Below, in pieces: positions 22,822 through 33,842 of a stretch of 64,000 nucleotides of DNA. Made by a program: the position numbers and the translations under genes. The DNA is from Tethya wilhelma (Eukaryota; Porifera; Demospongiae; Tethyida; Tethyidae). The stretch's first letter is position 1, and each line of letters starts with the position of its first letter. Location: positions 12,768,729 through 12,832,728 of the forward strand of contig CAXIPT010000003.1 of the NCBI GenBank assembly GCA_964030475.1. Direction: 5' to 3'. Below the pieces are notes generated by a model that saw only the letters and a program-made list of their open reading frames with translations, was not told the origin of the DNA and did not search any database.

Positions 22822-23235
22822 GTAACTCATTCTCTCCTTCCTAACCACCTCCAGCAGAGTAGGTTAGCTGACAGCAAGCAGTAAACCTGTATTACCTGAA
22901 AAGATAATAAAAAGCAATTAGTAAATTAATGTACAATTGCTATATTAACACTATTTTGGTTAACTCACTCATGTCAGGGTCACCACAGTCACAGACATCG
23001 GTAGGTGAAGAAGTAACTTTGTATAACCCAAACATTAAGGCATAAAATACCAAGCACCTCATGTTCGACTATACAATTGACTGTGTCTGATTCAGCTTCG
23101 TCTTGTCACAGAGCCTCGGATATTTTTGTAGCACAGACAGTCGACATTGTACTGAACAGAGTGCCTGGACCACACTGCCACCTGAGCTACAATTGTCCAC
23201 ATCAAATTAATATTTATAAACAAAATGTATCAAAA

Positions 23236-23505
23236 TTATAGCTGATAGATGCTTCCTAGCCTATCCTGTCTTGCATCTTCATCAGATGAATCTTCAGAGT
23301 CTCCACAGCTGTCACTTCCAGCAGATTGCTCATACAAGTGTGGAACAATTCTGTGTGAGCTTCTATCACTATCTGAAGCACTGTCTTGGCTTTCAACGGG
23401 AGGGGATGAATAACCAAGGCTCAAAACATTACTGCTTGTACTTGAATCATCGTTGTTGTTGTCAATAGCAGTGCTGTGGCTCAAGGAAGAGCTATGTTCA
23501 GCCAT
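23236..23505 (-). CDS. Short acidic Ser-rich protein or first exon
   Basis: A complete 89-residue frame from ATG: MAEHSSSLSHSTAIDNNN, an Asp/Ser-rich middle, RIVPHLYEQSAGSDSCGDSE, and end DRLGSIYQL. The pattern of an aromatic-rich PHLYE core followed by an acidic patch resembles the N-terminus of sponge proteins that continue into a Cys-rich P2X7-tail-like domain, which is absent here. It may be a truncated gene. Low certainty. Confidence 0.4.
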   Translation of the reverse strand: MAEHSSSLSHSTAIDNNNDDSSTSSNVLSLGYSSPPVESQDSASDSDRSSHRIVPHLYEQSAGSDSCGDSEDSSDEDARQDRLGSIYQL

Positions 23506-24320
23506 TAGTTAGCTAGAGACGTTCCTCCTATGACATCACATTGTATAGCCACCCAAACAGGAAATACAGAAATTTGCCTTTCCTGGTGGATTCAGCTCAT
23601 GCAAGTTTTTACTATTTTCCCACTAACTTACACTACTTAAAGTACATTTTGGTGCAAAAAAAATTTGCATGTCAGCCCCCCTTTATTCTGATCTCAAAAT
23701 GTCACTCTAAAATACATTTAGTTAATGTGTCTCATTCTTGCTTTCTAAAGGGGTTAGCAACCCCATTGTGGAGAACACGTTTGTGGGCCTCCTGCACAAT
23801 CAATGGGCTTGCTCTTGCTTTTATGCAGATAATATAAACAATTATTCAAAAAGAATAGAACAAACAAGTGCAAAACACATTAGAAATGTAATACAACAGG
23901 GGTGTAGGAAGCAAATTTTATGTGCAGCATTCATGAATATTCATGTTGCTTATCAGTGGCGTATCCAGCATGGTGCTCAGGGTGCTCGAGCACCCCCCTG
24001 GCTCAAAAAATAATGACGTCATTGTGCGTAAAAGCAGCACTCAAGCCGAGCACAGTTCAATGAATTATGCTTGTGGCTGAAAAGAATTAAAGGATATATA
24101 TTTAAGAAATCGACAATGTAAATTTGTTTCGGAATAACCTTTGACCTTATCCAAACTACCACTGACTTGTAATATATCATCTTAAAGCTCATTCCAAGGG
24201 ATACAAGGAAATCCTATTGTTTTTCCAAGAACCTAATCTTAGTTGAAGATATTGAATACCATAGTGTCAACAAAAAATAGCAAAAAATGGCCCGTTATAA
24301 GTTTGAAGCCATGAAAACTA
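23506..24320. other. Spacer with one transposon end
   Basis: CAGTGGCGTATCCAGC at 23954, followed by a self-complementary ggtgctcgagcacc, looks like the start of a non-autonomous element of the CAGTGGCG class. No matching far end was found. The rest is non-coding. Confidence 0.4.
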
Positions 24321-24841
24321 TTCCCAGTACAGTAGTACTGGGTACATAGAAATGGCACGGATGGCCCATTAGCGCAATACAAATATTCACGGAAATAACT
24401 CTGCAAAAACTGAGCGCTTGGCACTAAAAGGCTTCTTAAGCTACTATTTAGCCTTTTCTTATTCTATTGAGCCTAAAAACATAGCCTAAAACCATTGCTA
24501 AAGTAACAAACCAAAGTATGCCAAACCTCCAATTTTCTCCATCTTCTTCTTCTTCTTCTTCTTCTTCTTCTTCTTCTTCTTTCTTGGAACGACTTTTCTC
24601 GAAGACCACTCACTTTCAGAAGCTGATTCTTGAACGAATAAACTTAGTTTCTTTGTCTTCATATGCTTTTTGTATCGGTTATTCGTCTCTCTAGCTGAGT
24701 CGCTAAATACAAGACGAAAAGCGCCTTCTCCGTATGGCAGCCATTCATTTCTATGCCATTAATTCATTAGCTACCTTGGAAATCAAGTTGACGACCCTTT
24801 TCCAGTTAGACAAGTGTGCGTTATTCGGAATCCGAATATTC
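24321..24841 (+). repeat. R copy 2, left half, interrupted by the giant element
   Basis: Begins TTCCCAGTAC after TA, runs through the (CTT)n tract at 24541-24582 and stops at gaatattc (24834-24841), where the giant element starts. The remaining half resumes at 55708. Confidence 0.8.
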
Positions 24842-26870
24842 CACCTGCTTCACGTGTTATTTTCGGGCTATTAGGTAGACTTTATTATCTGTTGTAATCA
24901 AGTATTACCCGGGTACGGTAGACATACACTACCATATATACAAATGGTCCAAAATAACGAGCAGGGAAAGCTCACTACCTGACTGATTCTCCTTGCATAT
25001 TTGGAGAAACACACATGTGAGTCGATAGTGTCTAAGTAAAACCTAATGAAGAGGTGGCCTGTAACTGAAATCAAATATGCTTGCAACTTTAGCCAAAAGC
25101 CTGTTGAAATCATGGCTAAATATATAACATAATCACCTCACAAATAAACGATGCCACTGCAACTCTCAATATTCAGCATTGACCAAGGATACGTCAATCC
25201 TATAATATGGGTTGCATGCCGGGACAGTAAGACTGATGTGATGCCGTTGGCTTAGAAGCATCACCCATATTCACGGTGGATGTGTTGGACTCTTCAAAGC
25301 AAAAAAATCGAGCTAACCATCTCTCCTTTTGTTTGTCTTTTTTAATGCAGTCACTGCTCTCATTAGACGCACGCTGTCTTACTAACCAACGTGGCTAAGG
25401 ATACGACACCATCATGATGCAGTATTGTGGATGCGTTCAGGACTCTCAAAGTAAGCAAAACTTAGCTAACCATCTGTCCTTTTATTTGCATACTTTTGTG
25501 CTGTCACTGCTCTCATTAGATGCACCCTGTCTTACTCTCAGACTAGCTGATGTGATGATGGCTAAGCGGGATGCATCATCTGCAATGTGGCTGTGTTCTG
25601 AGTAAGCTTTATTGTTGTCACTGCTCTCATTAGACACAGCATGGCTTACTCCATCGTATATTCGCTAAGGATACATCACCCCTAACTCAAAGTAAGTAAT
25701 TCCTTTCAAACATGGCTAACCATCTCTCTTTTTGTTTACATACTTTATTGCTGTCACTACTCTCTTTAGGAACACCCAGTCTTGCTCTAACTGACGTTTT
25801 GTTGACTAAGGGGATACATCACCTGCAATGTGGATGTATTTAAGGTAATCAAGTTCAGTTTAACTTACCTAACCACCTCTTCGACTTTAATGTTGTCATT
25901 GCTCTCATTAGACACACCATGTCTTACTCTACTGACATGACGTTGGCAAAGGATACATCATCTTTATTGTGGTTGTGTTGGACCTTCAAAGTGCGTAATT
26001 TATTTTAAATTAGCTAAAGTAATCATTTCTTCTTTTGTTTACATGCTTTATTGCAGTCATTGCTCTCGCTAGATACACTGTGTCTTATTCATGTGATAGT
26101 TACTAAGCCTAAAGGATACACCACCCCTATTGTTGAACTCTCAAAGTAAGCAATTCCTTTCAAACATAGCTAATCATCTCTCCTTTTGTATTTTGCTGTC
26201 AGTTGCTTGTGAGCTTGTCATAGTAAGAAATACAAGAGGTTTTGGTCTGTGGACCTTCATCAGTTATGACTGTTATGACAAGCTTACAAACAACTGACAG
26301 TTATAACACGTAGCAATGAGCCTATATGATATTTTATTGTTGTCACTGCTCTCATTAGGAACACCCTGTCTTACTCTAAATAACTGACGTTTCGTTGGCT
26401 AAGGATACATTACCTACATTGTTGATGTGTTGGACTCTCAAAGGAAGCAAACTTAGCTATCCATGTACCTCTGCTTTGTTTGCATACTTTATTGCTGTTA
26501 CTGCTCTCATTAGAAACACCCAGTCTTACTCTAACTGATGTTTCATTGACTAAGCGGGATACACACACCCATATTGTGAATTTTTGGACTCTCAAAGTAA
26601 GCAAGTTCTGTCAAACTAAGCTAACCACCTCTCCATTTATTTACATACTTTATTTCTGTCATTGCTCTCATTAGACACATCATGTCTTAACTCCATTGTA
26701 TGTGATATTCACTAAGGATACATCACCCCTACTGTTGAACCCTCAAAGTAAGCAAGTTGTATTAAACATGGCTAACCATCTCTCCTTTTGTTTGCATACT
26801 TTAATGCTATCACCTCTCTCATTAGGCACACCATGTTCTGTTGATGTCACATTGGCTTAGGGTAATGTGA
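24842..26870 (+). repeat. Left inverted-repeat array of ~110-160 bp units
   Basis: About eleven units. Each has a pyrimidine tract ending ctctcattag, ~60-85 bp beginning acaca/gaacac and containing ctaaggatacatcaccc, then ctctcaaa followed by gtaagc. The ag and gt positions are conserved throughout. One unit carries a palindromic insert at 26197-26301 (ctgtcagttg...caactgacag). Every forward frame of several units contains stops. Confidence 0.8.
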
Positions 26871-27281
26871 CTGTGGTGCCCCTGACATGAGTGAGTTAAC
26901 CAAAATAGTATTATCGTTGAATAGCTATTGTACATTAATTAACTGCTTTTCATCATCTTTTCAGGCAATACAGGTTTACTGCTTACTGACAGCTAACCTA
27001 CTCTGCTCGAGGTGGTTTGGAAGGACAGAACGAGTTACGCTACCTATACCTATCTCAAAAATATCTAGCTATACTGATGGTCTTTATATTGGATTCAAGT
27101 ACCCACCACTATAACAACTGAACAGTGACACCATCCAAAATTTTCATGTCTCACAACTTGAACAATGGCCAAAATTGTTCAAATGAGAATCTGATAATTA
27201 CAAATTTAATGTCATGACTTTTGATGGCAGTAGGCTTATCAACCTGAGGTCCCTCCTACTGGCTACTGAGAGGAGCTGGAG

Positions 27282-29644
27282 TAGTGTTTCCGCTATACAT
27301 TGTTTTTTGCGTCAATTGGCGACAATTAATCTGTATTTCACGACATAAATTCGCATTTGACGACGCATGCACAAGTAACCCCAGCGCTGACTCTCAAGAA
27401 GCAGAAGACTGTGAAATATGTGAAACAGAAAGTGATAATTCCGAAGAAGAAATAATGAACGATGACAAATATTATCAGTATGATGCTGATGCTTCTGCCA
27501 GTGCCAGTGGTACAAGCAGTGGTTCACAATCAACGTCCACATTAGGGCCACCATCTAGTAAACGGGCTAAACGTTCATTCCAAAGTAAGTGGCTAACAAT
27601 GTATAAATGGCTAGTTCATAGAAACAATGCACTATTTTGTTCAATATGCCTCGAGGCAGGTATGCAAAATACATACACAAGTGGTTCAACTAACATGCCA
27701 GTTAGTGACATTGGTAAACATGGCAAATGTAAAGAACATATACATGCAATTTCTGTAGTTGAACAAAAGAGAGCTGGTGTTACTACACTAAAAATGTTTG
27801 AAAGACAGTTTGTTAAACAAGAAGAAGCCATTGTGACTGCATTGACAAATGTTTATTGGTTAGCTAAGGAAGAACTTGCAATGCTAAAATATGAGTCCCT
27901 GAATCAACTTACTGAGCTTCAAGGATGTTCAGCTCTTGCAAATCTGAGGGTTGCAAAGAATGCCAAGTACACCTATTCAACCATAGTTGATGAGTTTCAA
28001 GAATGTATAGTAGAGGTAATTCATGAAGAAATAGTATCGGATCTCAGTAAATCCCCGTTTATTGGAATTAATATTGATGAGGCTACTGACATATCTACAT
28101 CCAAAACTCTGATAGTAATTGCAAGGTTAGTGTTAGATGGTGTTTGTGTAACAAGATTCTTAGGTAATGTTGAATTGGACAAATGTGAGGCAAACTATAT
28201 TGTAGCTTGTATAAAGGCCCTATTGGATTCTTTTAGTACACCTATTGAAAAGTGCTTTGGACTAAGCTCAGATGGAGTATCCGTTATGACAGGGAAAGAC
28301 AATGGAGTTGCTGCTATTCTTAAAAAGACTTACTGTCCTCTTATGATATCAGTACACTGTGTTGCACATAGACTAGCTCTTGCCACCTCACAAGCAGCTG
28401 CAAGTGTCAATGCTGTGAAGCGATATGAGAAAGAGCTTAGTGCTATTTATAGCTACTTCAAACACTCTGCATCACGAACACACAATCTTGCTGAAACGCA
28501 GAAGATCTTTGATGATCCTCATATTCGATTGAAGAAAATATTTGAAGTAAGGTGGCTTAGTTTTCACTCAGCTGTTGATTCACTACGCAGTTATGGCTGC
28601 GTTGGAGTCAGATGCTGCTGAAGGAGACCTTTCAGCATCAGGCCTGTTAAAGACTATGAGATCGTACCACTTCATCTGTCTTACAGAGGGAGTTGCTTGA
28701 CTTTAGCATCATTCAACCAAGTATTACTAATAGCATTGCAGCTTTAGTTCAACTCAAAGATCACATGGGATTCATTTAAGCAAAGCTAAAGATGAAATAA
28801 GTAGCAAAATGTACCATAACCAACCTATTGAAACCACCTCAGCTCAACAAAGAACATTTGATTCAACTAAGAAACAGTTTGTTCAGGCTGTTGTGGACAA
28901 TATGAAGTCAAGATTTCCAGATATTGGTATACTGGCTGCTTGTCAGATTTTTGACCCTCAAAACCTACCAAAAGATCCCAAAGTGTTAGCAACATATGGA
29001 AATACACACTTGGATACACTTATAAACCATTATTCCCCTGCTTCTAGTGCTACTCAACCTGCTATAGATCCAGAAGAGTGCAGATCAGAGTTCGTTCTTT
29101 TCATACAGTTCATGTTTCGGACATTCAGAAACAAATCGTACACTGATTTGATCAAGGAAGTTACTACTAGATATCAAGATTTATTTCCTCACATGAGTAA
29201 GCTACTTTGAATAATTGCAGTTATACCAGTATCATCAGCGTCATGTGAACGTGGTTTTAGTACAGCTAATAGAATAAAAACTAAATTGAGAAACAGATTG
29301 AAAGTCACTTCTGTGAATAGATTAATGCTATTGAAGGCCACAACTTCCGATTTGATAAAGCTTTGAACAAATTCAAGAACATGAAGATTAGAAGAATCTT
29401 TACATATTGAAATTAGTTAGTTTTTTTTATTTTCACAAGTAGTGTATTTTAAGATACTGTATTTTATTCAAATTAACTGATTCAAATTTTGTCCATATTG
29501 CACCAAAATTGATCTTGGAGCATGCAAATTTCTTGGGGGACATGCCCCCAAACCTTCCTAGATGGCCGTGCAGAGCACAGCAATGATGACTTTGGCAAGG
29601 CATTAACTTTGGTGACCATTATTTTTTTTCTAGGGAAAACACTG
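27282..29644 (+). mobile_element. hAT element with 8-bp target duplication
   Basis: The flanks are agctggag (27274-27281) and agctgggg (29645-29652). The ends are TAGTGTTTCC and GGAAAACACTG, a worn version of the hAT consensus CAGTGTTTCCC. Copy A of the duplicated segment (near 21620) shows the empty site with a single agctggggtc. Length 2363 bp. Confidence 0.85.
27284..29366 (+). pseudogene. hAT transposase, frameshifted
   Basis: N-terminal acidic/Ser-rich part; a zinc-finger-like region (KWLTMYKWLVHR ... FCSICLEAG ... GKHGKCKEH); then the RNase H-type hAT core with IDEATDIS, LSSDGVSVMTG, SVHCVAHRLALA and RWLSFHSAVDSLR. The frame shifts near 28600 and is broken until 28809. It continues with ACQIFDPQNLPKD and, after a stop at 29208, the C-terminal dimerisation region (VSSASCERGFSTANRIKTK). 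No ATG precedes the finger before about 27455. It resembles ZNF862-like hAT proteins. Confidence 0.85.
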
Positions 29645-29985
29645 AGCTGGGGTCAAAGTGGTTTGATACTGATTCCCTTTGTACATCGTCTAATGGTTGC
29701 TTTCATATAGGTACATCAACACATTCTGCAACAGAATGCACATCTGACTTAATTTTTACTTACAGACCTATAAGTAATAATAATATGTCCATTAGAGTGG
29801 ATTAGCACTGACTGTAAATTCTATAACAAAAAAAGTTTCAACATATAATGCTATGTATGTCATGCTCCGCATACCAACAAAACTGATTTAATTTTGTCCT
29901 GCTGCTGGTTTGAAACCTTCCTTTCCGGCTGGGGTAACTTAAACTCCAGTATCACATTGGAGCTGGGATGCTGCTTCCTCAGATG

Positions 29986-30225
29986 CTATACTTGTCTCTT
30001 GTGCGGGTTCTGGTTCATGATCCAGTAATCCAGTTTGTATCCGCTAGTAGTAGACATGGTCACAGTAATACCAGCTTGAAACTTGAATGCTATGTTTAAT
30101 TCTGTCCTGTATCCATGATTTACTAGGCTTACCCTCTCTCTCTCTTCATAAGCAGCTCTGAGTCTGCCACTATATGGCTTTGAACCATCATAGATATAGG
30201 TGGCCTGTTTGATGATTTCTTTCAA
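29986..30225 (-). pseudogene. Frame in duplicated segment copy B
   Basis: EIIKQATYIYDGSKPYSGRL ... TVTMSTTSGYKLDYWIMNQN is open for 79 codons here, while the equivalent stretch in copy A (21110-21320) is broken by stops. No family recognised. It may be part of the same decayed gene as 20810-21375. Confidence 0.25.
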
Positions 30226-30345
30226 TAACTGAAGTCAGTACTACAGGCTGAGCCTTCTCAAAACTTGGTCCTGCAATAGATACTTAGTGGACCTCTGGAA
30301 TATAGTTGGAATGGCATCAGATTTATGTCTTCTCTTCTGCATGCC

Positions 30346-31030
30346 CCTCAGATCTGATCAGCAACCTCAAAATGGTCTCAGGCCGGACCTGACCACTGAA
30401 TTTACTCTTGTTCTCTGTATTTTTATCGCCCATATAACAGGATCTTTGTGAACTTAAAAAGACTTCACAATATGTGTCAGAACATCCTGCAGCAACTCAG
30501 CGCTTCACTATGGGGGCTAGAAAACAGCCACCAGGCTATGCTTTGTGCTTCTTTGCGCTGAACTCGTTCCCCCCGTGACGTCACACGTAAACTCCGCCCA
30601 TCAAGGAAATACATTGCAATCTCATTTTGCAGTGATTTTTCTTGGGGTGGTATAGAATAGATAACCTTGACAGTGAATGTCCATATCATCATGGGCATAA
30701 TACCACTGGGTTTAACCAGGGTGAAGGTGTCTCCAGTACCACTCCAAAGCTTGGTCACCCATTGGTATGCCATGGTCATGATAGTGAATGTACCAGTAAA
30801 CTACATATTTTGAGAAGTGGTTCTGTGCATTATCCCCTCCTACACCAAATGTTAAAGGAGGTATATAGTGCAATCAGAAGCCATTTGCTAATTAAAGAGC
30901 TAGACATGGCATTAATGTAGGCAAAATTGTTGAGCTTACCCACAGCATTAGCCTCCACAAGCTTCTCATCTCAAAAACAAATGAGATTGATGATGGCTAC
31001 ATCCAGAGTGTGTCAGAGACCGCAGACAGA
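30346..31030. other. Spacer with an unassigned minus-strand frame
   Basis: 30477-30779 minus is open (MTMAYQWVTKLWSGTGDTFT...), rich in Trp and Thr, with no recognisable domain. The + strand reads into the Helitron remnant from about 31030. Confidence 0.3.
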
Positions 31031-31043
31031 CTGACATTGAAAC

Positions 31044-33815
31044 CCCACTCATTCTTGAACATGCTGCTGTTATTGCCAAGTTTGAGAAGGAACGTGAAGA
31101 CTATGCCGATATCCCCTGCATGAGCTGTGAGCGCTTGTGTCAGAGAAAAAATGTTAGTAAAATCAGTCTGTCTGATAACAAATTGTGTAGCATAGGTTGA
31201 AGGTCTTTGTTGTTCACAGGAATCCGAATGCTCTAAAGGAGCAAAATTACCTGTGCAAACCCAACATACAAAAGAATGTGTTGCCCAATCGCTGTGGTAT
31301 AGAGACAGTCCCTCTCCCACCAGAATTACAGCAGCTAGATCCTCTGAGTACACAGCTGATTCAGCTTGCCAAGTGTTATCAAACTGTTGTACGTCTTGGT
31401 ACTTACACCAAAAAAGTGCCAACATACAACTCTTTGAAAGCATGCAAAGAAACGATGTTTTTCCTTCCACTGCCCTTGAAAAAAACAATTGAAACACTTG
31501 ACCGGGCCAAGTTGTCAAAACGTTTGGCTGATCCTGAGCTCTATTCCCAGTACGTACGGTAGTACTGGGTACACAGGAATGGCACGGATGGCCCATACAA
31601 ATATTCACGCGAATAACTCTGCAAAAACTGAGCACTTAGCACTAAAAGGCTTCTAAAGCTACTATTTAGCTCTTTCTCTTTCTAATGAGCCCAAAAACAT
31701 GGCCTAAAAACATCGCTAAAGTAACAAACACAAACATGCCAAACTTCCAATTGGCTCAACTTTTCTCAGAGACTATTTACTTTTAGAAGCTGATTCTTGA
31801 ATGAACGAACTTGGTTTCTTCCGGTACAGTCGCTTTTGCCATCGGTTTTTAGCGCCTACCATTGAGTAGATAGATACAAGGCAAAAAGCGCCTCCTCCAT
31901 ATGGCCGCCATTAATTTCTACACTCATGCATAATTCATTAGCTTCTAGAAAATTTGGGAATTGACGACCCTTTCCACACAGCAAAAGTGTGCGTTATTTG
32001 GAATTAAATGCACTGAAGTTGCCTGGAACTATTTGTGATACTTTGTTGCTCTTCTTAAGAGATGAATCCTGACTTTGATTATCATAACATATAGAAAGAC
32101 AAGTAAATCTTATGGTACAGCTCCTGCTTCCAAATGACTAAGACGTGTGTTTCACTTCAGGCTACACAACTTGTGACTTCAAGTACCAGCTCAGCAGCCC
32201 GCCGCTGGCTCAGTGAGTCTGGCTTGCCAGACTACAAGCTCAGTAGCTAGTTACACACACCAACTCAAATATAATTTGTAGAAATATGGAAAAATGAGAA
32301 CAAAAAAGTAAAAAAAAAAACATTGGAAATGTAATGAGACACAGGAATGGCTAATTCTTAAAAAGAACGCAAACAAGATAGAATGGCTAATGTTATTTTT
32401 TACTTGTATACTTGTAAATGGCAGGCCAACTAAAAACAAGGTTGTGTGGCGTAGTCTAGTTGACATCAACAAACTTAGGTCAGCAGTTGATAAGCTCAAG
32501 CATATCTATTGGCTTTATCAAGATGTGCAAGATAATGCTGTTGATGAAACAAGCCAGGAAGTAGTCGAGGTTGCTAACAGTGCTACTAGCACTATGCTTA
32601 AAAGAGCAAATGAAGCTGGTATTGCTGGCCTTCAAGCATACACAGTGCGTAAACATGACAACAGGCTACCATCACACTCTGACATTGGTCAGTACAAGAT
32701 GCTGAGTGTGAAAGAGTATCACATTGATAACAGACAGAGCCACCTTGACTTGCTTTGTTTTCCAACCCTTTTCCCCAATGGTGCTTTTGGCCAGAATCAT
32801 CAGCGTGAGAAGTAGATCTCCCATGCTAAGTATGCCAAAAGTAGGCTCTTGAACAAAGACTCGATTTCGGAAAAATGCCTAGTATATTTTTACCTGCTGT
32901 GGCAAAAAGAGATACAGGAATTGTCTGCTGGTATAATATTTATAACATGTTGAAAAATACCAGGCAACAAGCAGTGACCGTATCAAGACTGTTTTTACAA
33001 GTGAACTCTTCCGATGAACAACTTGAAGCAAATTTGTCAACCATGCTTCAAAGTGTTCACGGTACAAAGCACTACTAGTCTCTTCGCCAAAGTGAGCTAA
33101 AGTGCATTATCCGCGAAGTTGGCCCTCCCACTATGTTTCTCACATTCAGTTGTGCAGAGTACGAATCTTCAGACATATCTGAGTATCTGAAGAAAGTCAA
33201 TGGCATTCCATCTAGCTCAAATTGTAATATCAGGAAACTTTGTACCGAAGATCCAGTGTCTGTTTCCCGTCAGTTTAGCAACAAATTCCATGCTTTCTTC
33301 CAGACAGTCCTTGTGAAAGGAAAAGTATTAGGCCAAGTGTCCTATTACTATTGGAAGAAAGAGTACCAAGCCAGGGGAGCACCTCACTATCATGTGTTGT
33401 TGTGGATAGAAGGTGCTCCCGTGATTGGGGAGGATGATCCCAATGATGTACTTACCTTTATTCAGCATAGGATCACTTGTCATATTCCTAATGAAAAATC
33501 CAATCCTGAACTGCACAGACTTGTTACACGATACCAGATGCACAAGTGTAGCAACTATTGTCGTAGAAGGTGAAAGCTACTGGCAATACTTTTATGACTG
33601 TGTGCAAATTTGGCTTTCCCAGACCAGCCTGTGAGTGTGCACGTATCAACCCAGTAGAACAGAGCCTCAAGTCTCGTAACAAGATCTACGAGCTAGTCAG
33701 ATCTGAATCTGAGATACGTGTCAATGACTATAATCCCCTTTTGCTCTATCTATGGAAGGCTAACCAATCTGAACCGCCTAATGCAAACCGTTTTGTTGGA
33801 CTTACTTCCACAAGT
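31044..33815 (+). pseudogene. Helitron Rep/helicase gene, truncated and split by an R insertion
   Basis: Pieces in order: EHAAVIAKFEKEREDYADIP...CERLCQRK (31044-31190); CKPNIQ...LAKCYQTVVRLGTYTKKVPT (31230-31543); then, after the R insertion, VNGRPTKNKVVWRSLVDINK (32407 on), DLLCFPTLFPNGAFGQNHQR, LEANLSTMLQSVHGTK, FLTFSCAEYESSD, KFHAFFQTVLVKGKVLGQ, and EYQARGAPHYHVLLW containing the HxH of the Rep domain. The sequence stops at the assembly gap (33816) before the second Rep tyrosine motif and the PIF1-like helicase. Stops at 32813 and 33076 and several frame changes show it is dead. Confidence 0.85.
31544..32406 (+). repeat. R copy 3, inserted in the Helitron gene
   Basis: Starts TTCCCAGTAC after ...gagctcta and ends tacttg before tatacttgtaaatggc. 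The Helitron frame (ADPELY | ILVNGRP) is cut here. The terminal palindrome P has lost its centre, leaving half. Confidence 0.8.
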
Positions 33816-33842
33816 NTACCAGGCGTGCGAGGATCTTCTGGG

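Larger units (their letters stand above)
20995..22990 (+). repeat. Duplicated segment, copy A
   Basis: Matches the reverse complement of 26871-27281 plus 29645-30342, once a hairpin element here (21850-22821) and a hAT there (27282-29644) are removed. The two copies give each other's empty sites. Confidence 0.8.
26871..30342 (-). repeat. Duplicated segment, copy B (inverted)
   Basis: Reverse complement of 20995-22990, interrupted by the hAT at 27282-29644 and lacking the 972-bp hairpin. It begins exactly at the inner end of the left array. Confidence 0.8.

Noticed and set aside
25414..26674. Forward peptides in the array (LSLDAPCLTLRLADVMMAKR and similar)
   Set aside because: They extend across conserved gt/ag sites and are not kept in frame between units. 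Either the sites are spliced or the peptides are incidental.
31544..32406. R as a non-autonomous Helitron because of its terminal hairpin
   Set aside because: It lacks the CTRR-type 3' end and the A|T insertion pattern; TA flanks fit better.
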